From Mucidula mucida (Eukaryota; Basidiomycota; Agaricomycetes; Agaricales; Physalacriaceae): a stretch of 64,000 bases of DNA. The position numbers were made by a program, and so were the translations under genes. The stretch's first letter is position 1, and each line of letters starts with the position of its first letter. Below, one piece after another: positions 1 through 10,587 of this stretch. Under the pieces are notes generated by a model. The model was not told the DNA's origin, did no database searches, and saw nothing but the letters and a program-made list of their open reading frames with translations. The stretch is taken from the NCBI GenBank assembly GCA_015501055.1, contig JADNYV010000014.1, positions 310,001-374,000 of the forward strand, in the 5' to 3' direction.

Positions 1-1031
1 TCAAAATGAAGGCACCTCACCCGCCCGAGGGACACAAACACCGTGGCTACAGCGGGGTATGTCATTGTCAAATACAGCTCCTCAAATCCGTGGCTTAATA
101 CAGTCATCAGATTGGCGTTGAACAAGTATCTCAAATGGTATTCGATCCCAAGGAGTTGGGCGCCATCCGCCATGGCAAGGCGCCAGACTTCAAGGAATCT
201 TTCGACATGGGCATCGAACTCGCCGACGGTTCTGAGCGTATCAGCAACATCTGGATCCCCGAGGAAGACATTCCCGGCTTCCGGCAGTACGCCAAAGAGT
301 ATTTCGCCGTCTGCCGCCACTTCCAAGTTACCAAGCTGCTCCCCGCGCTGGCGATTGGCATGGGACTGGACAAGGATTTTTTCTTGCCGTACCACGCGAC
401 TGGGGACAACCAACTCAGGCTGCTTCATTACCCCGAGGCGCCCGTGGACGTCTTTGAAAGTGGCGAGAAAGGCCGGATCGGTGCTCATACGGTACGGTGT
501 TCACGTCCATCCATCCACTGCACCGTTGAATCACCCTCAAAAGGACTTTGGAACGGGCACTTTGCTGTTCCAGGACGACTGCGGTGGACTCGAAGTCGAA
601 TCGCCTCACACGCCTGGCATGTTCATATCGGCTCCCCCAATCAGAGGAGCAGCCGTTTTCAATATTGGAGATTTCCTCATGCGCTGGTCTAATGGTTAGT
701 CCTCCCTCCTTCGGCCTCAAGCTCCCCGATACTGATATCTTGCCAGATACACTTAAATCCACTCTACATCGTGTCCGCGCGCCTCCTACAAAGGAAGGGC
801 AGGCCGTTACACGGGAACGGTTCTCTATACCCTACGTAAGTGGCCATCCGTCTCGTCGCCATGTCAAGCTTACATGTTCTCTAGTTCATGACCGCAGACC
901 GCGATAAGACCATTGACTGCCTCCCAGGCTGCTTTGGTCCCGACCGACCGAAAAAGTACGAGCCTATCAATTCTGGACAGTATACGGAGATGCGTCTGAA
1001 CGCCACATATGTAAATAAGTGCTTAAACTGA
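1..1031 (+). CDS. 2-oxoglutarate/Fe(II) dioxygenase, isopenicillin-N-synthase-like (5' partial)
   Basis: C-terminal part of a non-heme iron oxygenase of the IPNS / plant-type 2OG dioxygenase family; the first exons lie upstream of the window. Exons read 1-56, 111-491, 544-694, 747-835 and 885-1031, joined by four GT-AG introns of 49-54 nt that keep frame. The early motif HRGYSG is typical of fungal members. The iron ligands are visible: H-T at the end of the second exon joins D-F-G across the intron (HxD), and the distal His lies in STLHRV. The 2OG-binding R-x-S is in RFSIPY. The protein ends shortly after RLNATY. The substrate cannot be inferred; relatives act in secondary metabolism. A GTAAAT right after the last conserved codon could be a further donor, so the exact stop is slightly uncertain. 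Confidence 0.85.
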
Positions 1032-1434
1032 AGGAGGGAATACGGAAGGCAATGAAAATCTGTACTACAATTTTCGAGTCAAACACGGTGTCGTCGGGTT
1101 TGAGAACATTGCTTGAAAGATCCTCTGTGCGTGGGTTGTAGCCGGAGGATAGCAAACGACGCAATAAGCTCGACGGCGCGTTGTTCGTGGTCTTCAGCTT
1201 CGCCATCCTTCCGCCATCCTGCTCAGATAGAAGTGAGAAACACAAGTGTAAATGATCTCACTAGGAACTAAAGATAAATGTGGCGGGGACCAGTTTATAA
1301 TGTATGCAAGTAAGTAGGTATACCCAAAAGAATGTATGTAGAACAAGCAAAGAGCGTGACGAATACAACAATTACAGCTAGAAAAGAGCGTTCCTATATA
1401 TGATACCTATCCAAATGTTCCCTAGCCCAATAGA
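1032..1434. other. Intergenic stretch, no supported gene
   Basis: Lies between the dioxygenase stop and the 3' end of the PfkB kinase gene. A minus-strand open frame of about 70 codons starting near 1206 (MAKLKTTNN...) is the only candidate, and it overlaps the dioxygenase 3' end. I recognise nothing in it. Confidence 0.4.
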
Positions 1435-3060
1435 TCAGTTGTCGAACCATCCCGCGCGCGACATTTCGCCCGCCAATCCGTCCCAGTTTCGTCGCCGCGC
1501 CTTGCGGCCTGCGAGCTCAGTGGCAAACCTCAAGCACTCATCCAGCCTCCACCGTCCTCGGTCATTATCACGGTCAACCCCCGAGCGAATGTCCTCCCCC
1601 CTGCCGAAGGTGTATACGGCGCGCCGGGCATAATCCGCCTGCTAAGCGAGTATATCATGCCAGCGACAAACGCATCCTGCGCGCCAACCTCGTCCACCAC
1701 ATTGTCGTCCGTGTCGGGAACCTCCGTTCCCGTCGAATCATGGTCGTCGTCGTCGTCCTGATACCTGCCTCGCGACGTCGCTCTCGATCTACCCGAGGAG
1801 TGTGCGCGGCTCCCGCTGGCCGTCGTATATGCAGTCGAAGAGGGCGTACGGCTTCGTCCGTCAGCCCAAAAGTCGCTCCCGCTGCGTACGGAGCGTACGT
1901 CGGTGGACTCGGTCACGAGGCTGTCTACGTTGGCGTCGATTTCACGGCCGCGAGGGACGCGCGCGGTGGATGCGACAGCGCGATCTTCTACCCATCCGGA
2001 GCTCTGAAAGTACTCTCTGGTGGGAGGGAGAGGACTGCAGCACCCTCTGAGCCCCAATGGGCTACCAGGAGTGCATGTGGAGGTGCGATGGATGTCAGAG
2101 ATAGAAGGAACGCGCGGGGTGTAGTGGCGTAATGTGGCGAATTCGCTTGCGCGTAGTGTTTATTCACGAACAGGACATCACAGTGAGGAATAAGCTACAG
2201 AGGGCGTTGCATTAGCTCTCCACAGTACAATTGAATAGACTTACGGCTTCGACGCCTTGTCTCCCACGTCTGCCCACGTCGACACTGAAAACGCAATGAC
2301 TTCTCCACTTGCGCTCGCGGGCCAGGCCTTCGAGTCCGGTGATATTGTTCAAGGTGGTCTTGACGGACCGGCCTTCAAAGTGCAGCCAGTCGAACGGAGC
2401 AGGGCTGTTGGGATTGGACATGTACACGGCAGGCGTCCCAGGCCTGGACGAACGCGGCGCCTGGGAGGAGAGCGACGGAGATATCGGTGTTCCAGGCACT
2501 GAAGGGATTGTGGGGGAGTCGGTCGGCGACGGTGCAGGAAACATGTAATTCTCTGGCGCAGCAGGGGGCCAAGGATGGACACAAAGTCCTCATGGGTGAT
2601 ATCTGGCAGCGGATTGTGGTTCACCACTGTCCGGGTATCATTGTCCACTTGCAAAAGACAGTCAAAATCCACAGAGTGTCAAGACGATAAAGAACAGACC
2701 AGACTGAAGTATCCAGGCGCTGGGAACGCCGAGGCCTTTCCATATCTTGCAATAACGCGTGCTGACGCCCTCCCGCTCGAGCTCTTTGATGATCATGTTC
2801 CCTTCGTCGTTGCCGCCGAGGGGCGCGACCAACGCCGCCTCCGTTCCCGGAAATTGAGCCAGCAGAGATACGAGTGTCGCCGCTGAGCCACCACGACTCT
2901 TTTCGACAGAATGGGCGCGGACAACGGCAGACGGAGCTGGGTGGCATGGTAAAATGAGCGTGTGGGTAACGAAAAGTGTGCCCGACGCTACAATGCGCAG
3001 CGCGGGAGCAGGCGGCGCCGGAAATTGGGATTCGTGGATATCCCGCCGCAACTTGGCCAT
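1435..3060 (-). CDS. PfkB-family sugar kinase, ketohexokinase-like, with three apparent 1-nt deletions
   Basis: Ribokinase-fold carbohydrate kinase closest in layout to ketohexokinase, which phosphorylates fructose-type sugars with ATP. It starts MAKLRRDIHESQ at 3060. In order: RGGSAAT (sugar site), APLGGNDEGN, then DWLHFEGR, PHCDVLFVNKHYA, LLVAHWGSEGAA, and the anion-hole and catalytic signature DEVGAQDAF (usual form GAGD, catalytic Asp kept), ending RRNWDGLAGEM...GWFDN. Introns include one after AWILQS and one before LIPHCDV. Roughly 95 residues, Ser/Arg-rich with an Asp run, are inserted just before the catalytic signature and look disordered. The frame drops one base at about 2557-2563, 2019-2026 and in a six-C run at 1596-1601. 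Family motifs resume in the next frame each time, so I infer sequencing deletions, although a young pseudogene is possible. Confidence 0.8.
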
Positions 3061-3140
3061 GGAGAGAAGGCGAATGGAATGAGTTTAAGCTTCTAGCCCC
3101 GATCAAATCAATTTCAAGTCTTCATCAAGTCAACAATTCA

Positions 3141-4185
3141 CTACACAAGTCCTAAACTATTCTGAACCTTGCTAGCAACACCCATCATAGCCTCATTCCA
3201 GATCTTGCCTTGCCTATCCTCACCTGCCTTCAACGCGTACGGTACCCCGCTGTCTCCACCACTACTAACACCTGGCACCAAAGGGAGCTCGGCCAGCACA
3301 TCCACACCCAGCCTCTCCGCCGCAGACCGGAAACCCTCCGGAGACCCAAACAGATAATGAGACGCGTCGCAGTTCCCACAAATGAAATGCGACTGGTTGA
3401 GCACAATACCCGTTATCGGTACATCTACCTTGCGAAACATCGCTACGCCCTTGTTCACATCCTTCAGCGCGACGTCTTGAGGCGTCGATACAATAACTGA
3501 GCCATCGACGTTCACAAGCTGACCAAGGGTGAGAGGAACATCGCCTGTTCCCGGGGGCATGTCCAGGACGAGTATGTCCAGTGCACCCCAGTCGACATCA
3601 AACAGGAGCTGCTGGACGGCCTTTTGAACCATGAGCCCACGCCACACAATCGCAGTGTCCGGTTTATTGGGAACGAGGTATCCCATGGACATCGTAGGGA
3701 GGCCGTGATTAGTTAACGGAATCAACGCGCCGTCTATACTCAGTCAGTAAATATTCCAGCTCGCAGATCCAAGCACATACTCGGAGTGAGACGCGGCTCT
3801 GAGCTATCCGCCAGACCCATGAGAGTCGGAACAGATGGTCCGAAAATGTCCAAGTCCAGTATACCAACGCGAAGTCGCAGCTTTGCCAAAGAAAACGCGA
3901 GATTCACTACACGGGCGTTTATAGACACATAATTGACAGACAGGTAGGACATACCAGCGACGGTGCTCTTGCCCACTCCACCTTTACCGCTGGCAACAGC
4001 AAGCACCTTTTTCACATTGGGAATGCCGCGCTTTTGAGGAAGAGAACGTCGCGGCATCTGAGGCGGCGCAGGTCGTCTAGGGAGGCCCTTCCCACTTAGC
4101 TGGAGTTAGGCCTAGTTCAAGTCGGCCTCACCAAGGGATTTTCATGCAAGACGGCAGTAGTACAGCTGAATAGCCGTCGCGACAT
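3141..4185 (-). CDS. IND1: Mitochondrial Mrp/NBP35-type P-loop Fe-S carrier, IND1/NUBPL homologue
   Basis: P-loop ATPase of the Mrp/NBP35 family that delivers Fe-S clusters to respiratory complex I in mitochondria. It starts at 4185 with [17 protein letters not shown], a basic, hydroxylated sequence typical of a mitochondrial presequence. It then shows the deviant Walker [20 protein letters not shown], the Walker B-like LDMPPGTGD, and a CxxC (ICGNC) that would bridge a cluster between two monomers. Introns: 44 nt after HENPL, one inside the codon after KSTVA, and one after RLTP. All are GT-AG and in frame, and the gene is intact. It is divergent from bL33m with 69 bp between start codons. The cytosolic paralogues NBP35/CFD1 are less likely because of the presequence and the absence of an N-terminal four-Cys motif. 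Confidence 0.9.
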
Positions 4186-4254
4186 GTCTTGGACGCGTTG
4201 GTGGTAAGGACCAGAGTTATTGACGCCTGTTTGCCCCACATCTTGCTCTTAACC
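4186..4254. promoter_or_regulatory. Putative bidirectional promoter between IND1 and bL33m
   Basis: Only 69 bp separate the start codons of two divergent genes for mitochondrial proteins, so both 5' leaders and core promoters must lie here or overlap the coding exons. No TATA box is visible. The bidirectional role is inferred from spacing alone. Confidence 0.5.
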
Positions 4255-4524
4255 ATGGCGCCAAAGGGCAAAGCAAAGTGTGTTTCCAGCTCTCTATAAC
4301 CCTTCGTCTGATAAGGTTCAGGTCCATGATAATTCGCATGATATCCACAGCCCAGACTGGTTTTTTCTACACAACAAAACGACTACGAGCTGGCGCAACC
4401 CTCGCTGCTGTCAAGTATGATCCCAAAGGTAGATTGACGACTCTGTCAGTTGTACACTACTCAACAGTTTGTAGTGAAGCGGAGAGTCCTGTTTGTAGAA
4501 AGCAAAAAGTCAGCTAAAAAGTAG
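4255..4524 (+). CDS. Mitochondrial large-subunit ribosomal protein bL33m
   Basis: Small basic protein of the bacterial L33 family, part of the mitochondrial 54S/large ribosomal subunit. Exons 4255-4277, 4322-4428 and 4475-4524 give a product of about 59 residues: MAPKGKAKSM, then a core with STAQTGFFYTTKR and KYDPKVKRRVLF, ending KKSAKK. The GTGFFY-like centre and the YDP...RHVLF-type end are the L33 hallmarks. Cysteine zinc ligands found in some bacterial L33 are absent, as in other mitochondrial forms. The introns are 44 and 46 nt. The ortholog of yeast Mrpl39 is the expected identity. Confidence 0.88.
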
Positions 4525-4679
4525 AAATACGAGGGTATTGTTGGCATCCTCATTTCTCAATGGAATTGGTTGAGGCCAGTCTAAGCCTATGTTTAATTGC
4601 AGGATGGGCTAGAAATTACACTACGCAATAGAATACATCGTAACTTGTCGTAAACCTATGGTAAGATGGAGATGCACAT

Positions 4680-6101
4680 TTACGAGGGTAAGATAGAGAG
4701 GTACGAGGCCTCCGTGTAAAAGGAGCCCGGAACTTCAACAGCCTCATCCGAGCCAGGTTCAGTTATTGTCAACGTGGCCGAGTCCAGGAAATACTACAAC
4801 CCGATATCAGTAATGAAGAGACGTTCACATCCAACCTGACTTGCCTGATAGATAAAGGGCTTCGTACCAGCCAAGTAATTGACGGCCATCTTGATGGCGT
4901 ACGGTACTTCCGCCAAAAAGTCAACCTTCTCAACCAGCCCCTTGGGGTTCGCAACGTCTCCAACATCAGCAGCAATCTTGGCGGTATAGGTGCCCGGCTT
5001 GTCAGCAATGAGAGAAGGTCCCGCCCACTCGAACAGGAGCGTAGAAGGCGCCATATATCCCGTTTCAGGATCATGAACAGTGTTCAGATGCGACGCCTTG
5101 GACACAACACCACCCGCAGCAGCATCAGCTTCACCAGGATAATGTGTTTGGGCGACCACAGACACCAACTTGCCATCAACCACCAGCGAACCCAAATTCA
5201 CCTTGACACCACCCGATCCATTACCAGTCTTTCCGTGCGTCTCGGTGGTAATAAACTCCATCTGGATCGCCGATACACCACCCTTCTCGTCGCTCTGGAA
5301 GTCGGCAAAGTTCCATGAAGAGGCGACAAGGTTGGGCCGCATGCCCTGGATCGCATGTATGAACATGCCTGGACCAACGATCGGAATCGCCGCACCATTA
5401 TGTACGACATGTCCCGTCGCCTTGAACCGCGGCCAGAAGCGGTGGACGACGTAGCCTTCTGGTGTCGCGAGGTCAGGACCGAAATAGGAGAAGCCGCCCT
5501 TTTCGCTATTGCCGATTTTCCAACCTGGGATAGCGGCGGGGCGGGCGAGATCAATGTGAACCTGGACATCCATGCCAAGGTTGGCGCTGATGGTATACGA
5601 TTCAGGGAATTCAGCATTGTCCGGCGACGACTTGTGGTGATGGAGAACTGATCTGCCTTGCTGGATCGTTTGTCGAGACCGGGCGGGGGCGTCACAAAGT
5701 TGGAGACATTAATGGATTTCCAGACCCTGCTCTTGGTCTTTGAGTCGTATAGTTTAAACGTAAACTGGATGGTCGGATACCAACGCTGAGGGTATGTCAG
5801 TGACCAGCATGCTGGCGAACAAGGCTGACTTGCCCGATGGAAGAGTGGATGACTTGGCACATGAGCGATTTGCCATCCTCAGTGCTCGTGTAGAACGTCT
5901 GCGTCTCAGTAGCGAAGCCGCCCGGACAGGCCCACTCAGTGTCCTTGGGCGTCAGTTCCCCGTACAACTGGCCATCCTTGACTGAATCGGTCACTGGATG
6001 TAAATTTGGCGCCTTGGGGTCGACTGGCGGCGATGTACTGTGAGAAGTTAGGCGTTGAACCGCAGAAAATACAGCACTTACGAAAAGATGGAGGAGAACA
6101 T
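4680..6101 (-). CDS. SVF1: Survival factor SVF1 (oxidative-stress / ceramide-transfer protein)
   Basis: Fungal Svf1 family: lipocalin-like proteins needed for oxidative-stress survival and, in yeast, for moving ceramide between ER and Golgi. It starts MFSSIFS at 6101 (exon 1 is only 20 nt, 6082-6101; exon 2 begins at 6037). It continues with DTEWACPGGFATETQTFY, TPPPGLDKRSSKADQFS, MDVQVHIDLARPAAIPGWKIG, FGPDLATPEGYVVHRFWPRF, HAIQGMRPN and GTKPFIYQ, and the last exon ends ASYLSILPS. Two introns best fit GC-AG borders (5786-5833 and 4794-4844, donors GCAAGT). One base appears missing at about 5781-5785 (just before WYPTIQF) and one near 5632-5638 (before SSPDNAEFPESYT). Both motifs are highly conserved, so I infer sequencing deletions. 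Confidence 0.9.
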
Positions 6102-6539
6102 GGTGGTGGTCGTAAGTCAAGATCGACGGTGTTTCTGACTGTTGATCTGGACGTGGTTCGGCGCGAACGGCGCAAGGTAATATTACACTACGTTGAATGT
6201 TACAAGTGCTTACGGTGCTGCTAGTTAGTTACTACAGTTTTCAATGCATGGTGAGAGTCAAACAGGATACCAACTACGCCTGCTGACACGCTAAGTATGT
6301 ACTGTACATAGCGCCGTAAGAGTTGTGTAAAGCTGTTATATAACCCACATTATTGCTTTGCCAACCTCTACCCATGTCCTTTCCATGCAAAAGATGTATA
6401 TCCACCTCATAATGCAACGGGTTTATGTTCCCTGATTTGATTCGCTCGAGAGAAGGGGAGCTTACAGACCTTGTGGTAGGAAGGACCCGGATGATCGACT
6501 GTTCGCTTTTGGCCGAGGTCATCCTCAACGTTAACGTTC
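6102..6539. other. Divergent intergenic region between SVF1 and F-box gene 1
   Basis: Carries the upstream regions of SVF1 and of the first F-box-like gene. The last ~45 bp before 6540 resemble the sequence upstream of the second F-box copy (8845-8888), so the duplication included promoter-proximal DNA. No other gene is visible. Confidence 0.4.
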
Positions 6540-8019
6540 ATGTCGATCATTTCAAGAAACGGTATGCACGCCCCCGTTTCTTCACTTTAGGCTCAAAACT
6601 TGCTATAGAACTTCTCTCCGACTTGCCCTTGGAATTGATTGATGAGATTATAGCTTACAATCAGGATGACATGGATGTATTGCGCTCTGTGTCATTGGTC
6701 TCGAAAAGTTGGCGCGCTGCAGCGCTTAGATACCTCTTTTCGACGGCGTCCTTCCTCTGCAAGAACGACTTTATTCGATGGAGATTGATAGGCGCGTCTC
6801 TACCCCATGTCGCCCAGTATGTTCGCAATGTGGTAGTCGACCTGGCTGCCACGTGGAGGATACGAGAACGCGCAACGTCTGCGCAAACTGGATTCATTGC
6901 GCGCGCAACGTCAACGGTGAAATACGATCTTAGCAATTACTCTACATACAGAGAGCTGCTACTGTCGGCTCTTGATTGCACATTTCCGAAAGATTCCGAG
7001 TTCGACGTGATCCTTCCTATCATGAGCAACGCGACTAGTCTTGATTGGACGACGCCCTCTACTGAGGAAGGATTTGATCCAACCAGTGCTAATACTACAC
7101 GCGTTCTGCAGTCTTTTCCGAACATCACCCGTCTTTCTTACTCTAGCCACCTTCTTCGTCTGGAGGTTCAAGAGCACTTCATGAGTTTCTTCCGAAATCT
7201 TCGCAAATGTACATTTTCGTTGTGTGGCACATCGGATTCGGAGCCTCTTTACGCCTTCAACGTCCCCGAATCTAGAATCAATGGATCTCAACTCGAAGAG
7301 ATATGGTTTGAGGAATGCGAGCCAGGGTCAATGGATTGGCTTCTGGACAATGTATTCCATAACTCTCCTTATCCTATTCGGCTTCGAAAGCTTGGTTGGG
7401 AATCCGGCGATCCTCCATCTTCGTCCAATACTTTCGCTCGCCTCCTACTCGCGGCTCACGGGACATTAGAGGAACTTTGTTTCAGACCACCGTGGTCACC
7501 AGATGGTCAATTTCTTATGAAATCGTGACAATTCAGGACTCACGGTTCCAAGTTACAGATCTGGATGGTTGTGAAGCTCCGCCGTTTAGCTTTAATATTT
7601 TACCTGTCCTGCGAATTCTCTCCTTCAGGGTTCTCCACATCTCTCTCGAGTCTGATCGTATCATGCAGTGGTTGGACTTGATATTCGCTGTATTCCCGTC
7701 ATGCCCTTGCCTCCAGAGACTGGAATTCACGTTTTATCTGGCAGAATACAGAGAGATCGACAACGTGTTTGCATTCGGTTTCCTTGATTGGAACTCGTTG
7801 TTAGAAGACCAGTTTCCTTCCTTGAAGGTGCTTGAATTTGAGATGATGATGGAATATGAAGAAGATTTCGATGCTGCAGAAAGGAAGCGGGTCGAGACTA
7901 TGATCCGGCAGAGTACAGAGATGGTCAACTGTGATAAGTTTGTCATGCGGTGGAGTGAGTATGCTTTCGACTTTCATTCTTCTTGAATGAACCTTCCTCG
8001 TCTAGGTCCGGCACGTTAA
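6540..8019 (+). CDS. F-box-like protein, tandem copy 1
   Basis: Agaricomycete F-box-like protein, probably a substrate adaptor of SCF ubiquitin ligases; the target is unknown. The short exon 1 (6540-6561, MSIISRN) joins exon 2 (6609-7505), which opens with the F-box core LPLELIDEIIAYN...SLVSKSWRAAALRYLF, then DFIRWRLIGASLPHVAQYVRNV. Exon 3 starts at 7559 (APPF...ILPVLRILSF) and carries leucine-rich-repeat-like spacing to the end. A strong GTGAGT donor after VMRW would splice to a last exon ending at 8019 (SPAR stop). If it is unspliced the frame stops at 7986. A close paralogue lies 870 bp downstream with the same three-exon layout, so an upstream longer start (6425) is unlikely. Confidence 0.8.
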
Positions 8020-8888
8020 TCCTGTATCGGACTATTCTCACTACAGATCAATGCATTACAACTGAGATGAAAGAATCCGATACCGGAAATTGCGAGTTAC
8101 TTATTGTTGAATCCTGCTACTCAAGATTTCAGTTCGTCGAAAAGTCGTATGCGACTGTCGCTTTCTGGGCTGACGCAGCTTTCTAGGTCCGCCATACGCG
8201 CCGTCCTCGATCCAACATCGATGTCTGGTACTGCCTCGGCTGCTTCACGATGGCGATATTACGCATGGGAAGTGAATTGCGCCCACCGAAGCATCACGCC
8301 CCCAATCAAGGATACGTGCTTAGCTCTAATAAATCGTTCAGAGATTTACATCTTGCGCTCCGTGTGGCTCCCCGTGAAGCACCAGCCACTTTAACGTCGC
8401 ACTGCAAATTTCTGGTTGCTTTTTCAGTGCGATCATTTTCCGAGTAGATGACTGTGGAGTCCAAGTCCAACATTGCGTGTATATAGAAGTGACCAATGGA
8501 ACGTGTACATTCAGAATCGTACTAGATACTGTGGCGCCTTTTTTGTATAACACCGCGCCGTTCGATAGCAAGAAGATCGACTCCTTCCTGCACTTTGACT
8601 CCCCATAAATGGGGGGCTAGGATGGCAGGCTGGCGTCCTCTCACTTACGAGTCGAAGGCTGCCGAAGAATGTCCTTAGTGTGGATAATTGCCTGTTGCCT
8701 AGCTAGACGCTTAGAATTCAGCACCTTGACCACAGGCCAGTGCCATCATCAGAACTTTGGCATTTTCAGTTCCTACAGTGCCGCTGTGTGTGTGGAAGCC
8801 GTGCAACGAGTAGGACTGGTGGCACCGGGTAGATCCCGAATGAGCAACTTGTCCGTTTTTGACAGCGTGGAGGTTATCATCAACGATC
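8020..8888. other. Spacer between the tandem F-box-like genes
   Basis: No supported gene. The first part resembles the sequence just after copy 2, and the last ~45 bp resemble the upstream region of copy 1, as expected for a tandem segmental duplication whose spacer has diverged. Small open frames here match nothing I recognise. Confidence 0.4.
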
Positions 8889-10289
8889 ATGTCAACCAAT
8901 TCAAGAGACGGTACTGTATGTATGCACACCCTCGTTTCTCTTTGTGCGCTCAAAAATCTCTCTATAGAACTTCCTTACAATTTTCCCTTGGAGTTGATCG
9001 ATGAAATCATCTCTTGGAACGAGAACGATTTCTCTTTCCTGTATTCTGTGTCATTGGTGTCGAAAACTTGGCGCGCAGCAGCGCTTCGATACCTCTTCAA
9101 ACTGGCGTCCTTCCTTTGCAAGCACGACTTTGTTCGTTGGAGACAGATAGGCGCGTCTCTACCCCATGTCGCCCAGTATGTTCGCACAGTGATGGTCGAC
9201 CTGGGTACCCTTCGGACGCTACGACACCGCGCAAAGTCTCTGCCAACTGGGTTCATTGCACGCACATACGATCTCAGCAATGACTCTGCTCTGCTTACTT
9301 CCGCTCTTGACTTCACCTTTCCGAAAGATTCCGAGTTCGACGTGATCATTCCTATCATGAGGAACGCGAAGAAACTTATTTGGACGACGCCCTCTGCTGA
9401 GGATGGATTTGATCCGACTGCTGCCAATGTTACACGTTTCCTGCAATCATTTCCAAACATCACCCATCTTTATTACCTCAGCTTGAACCTTTTTCGCCCA
9501 GAGGTTCAAGCGCACTACATGAGTTTCTTCCACAACCTCCGCAAATGTTCATTTACGTCGTGGAAAAGCACGCAGTCGGCGCATGTCTACGTCTTCTCCG
9601 GCCATCCTAGGATTGACGTATCCAAACTCGAAAAAATATGGTGCGAGGAATGCGAGCCAGGGTCATTGGATTGGCTTGTTGATGATGTGCTCCATTACTC
9701 TCCCTCTCGTATTCGAAAGATCGGCTGGGAATACGGAGATCCTCCTTTTTCGCCAAACAACTTCGCTCGACTCCTACTCATGGCTCATGAGACACTAGAG
9801 GAACTATGTTTCAGACCCCCATGGTCCACAGATGGTTAGTCCTCCTTGAAAAGGGCGATGCTTCAGGACTCACAGTTCTGAAAAGTAGATATGGAGGATT
9901 ATGAAGCTCCGCCGTTCAACTTGACTATTTTGCCTGTCTTGCGGATTCTCTCCTTCAAGGTTCTCCACATATCTGAGGAAGGACTTTCTATCATGCTGTG
10001 GTTGGACTCGATATTTGCTGTGTTCCCGTCATGCCCCTGCCTTCAGAGACTGGAATTCATATTCCATGTGACAGAATCCAGAGATATTGACGACTTGTTT
10101 GCATCTCGTCTTCTTGATTGGAACTCGTTACTAGAAGTCCGTTTTCCGTCCTTGAAGGTGATTGAATTTGAGATGCTGATGACACTTTCCGACGATTTCG
10201 ATGCTGCAGAAAGGAAGCGAGTGGAGACTATCGTCCGACAGAGCACAGAGATGGTCAACTGTGATAAGTTTGTCATGCGGTGGACTTAG
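8889..10289 (+). CDS. F-box-like protein, tandem copy 2
   Basis: Paralogue of the upstream gene with the same architecture: exon 1 8889-8910 (MSTNSRD), exon 2 8968-9834 and exon 3 9889-10289. The F-box core is FPLELIDEIISWNEND...SLVSKTWRAAALRYLF, followed by DFVRWRQIGASLPHVAQYVRTV. The remainder aligns with copy 1 almost without gaps (for example KDSEFDVI, EECEPGS, CLQRLEF, NCDKFVMRW). Where copy 1 has the donor GTGAGT, this copy reads CTTAGC and stops at once (VMRWT stop). The pair shows high similarity with scattered substitutions, so the duplication is fairly recent. SCF adaptor function is inferred only from the F-box-like N-terminus. Confidence 0.8.
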
Positions 10290-10587
10290 CATATTCTCGA
10301 CTCTTCTTCTTCTTCTTTATGAACCTTCTTCTTCTAGCGCCGCGTTCATCCTATTTCGTACCATTCTCATCAAGTATATCGAACGTCTATGTAATGCTGT
10401 GCGTATATCCAGGATCGTCTCGGGCGCCTTTCTGCAGCAACGCTGCTACACTTTAACTTTAAAGAACCCAATGTATTATCTAGTCTATGGTCTTGGGCCG
10501 TTTCCTGGGTCCAGGATCATTGCCCTCATATTCCTGGACTCCCTCTGCTCTTTCTGGCGTACGCGAACGTCGCATGGAAGGCTGGGC

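Noticed and set aside
135..692. Dioxygenase starting at ATG 135
   Set aside because: Conserved sequence continues upstream through an intron (57-110) to the window edge, so this ATG is internal.
43..699. 218-codon plus frame over the dioxygenase
   Set aside because: It is a shadow frame; the HxD, RxS and STLHRV motifs lie in the spliced frame.
1435..3060. Calling the PfkB kinase a pseudogene
   Set aside because: The same one-base losses occur in OMA1, SVF1 and MED19. Conserved motifs persist on both sides with no in-frame nonsense substitutions, so a sequencing cause is more likely.
6425..6539. Longer N-terminus for F-box gene 1 (ATG 6425)
   Set aside because: The paralogue supports a 22-nt first exon starting MS-x-x-SR. 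The longer frame runs through the intron.
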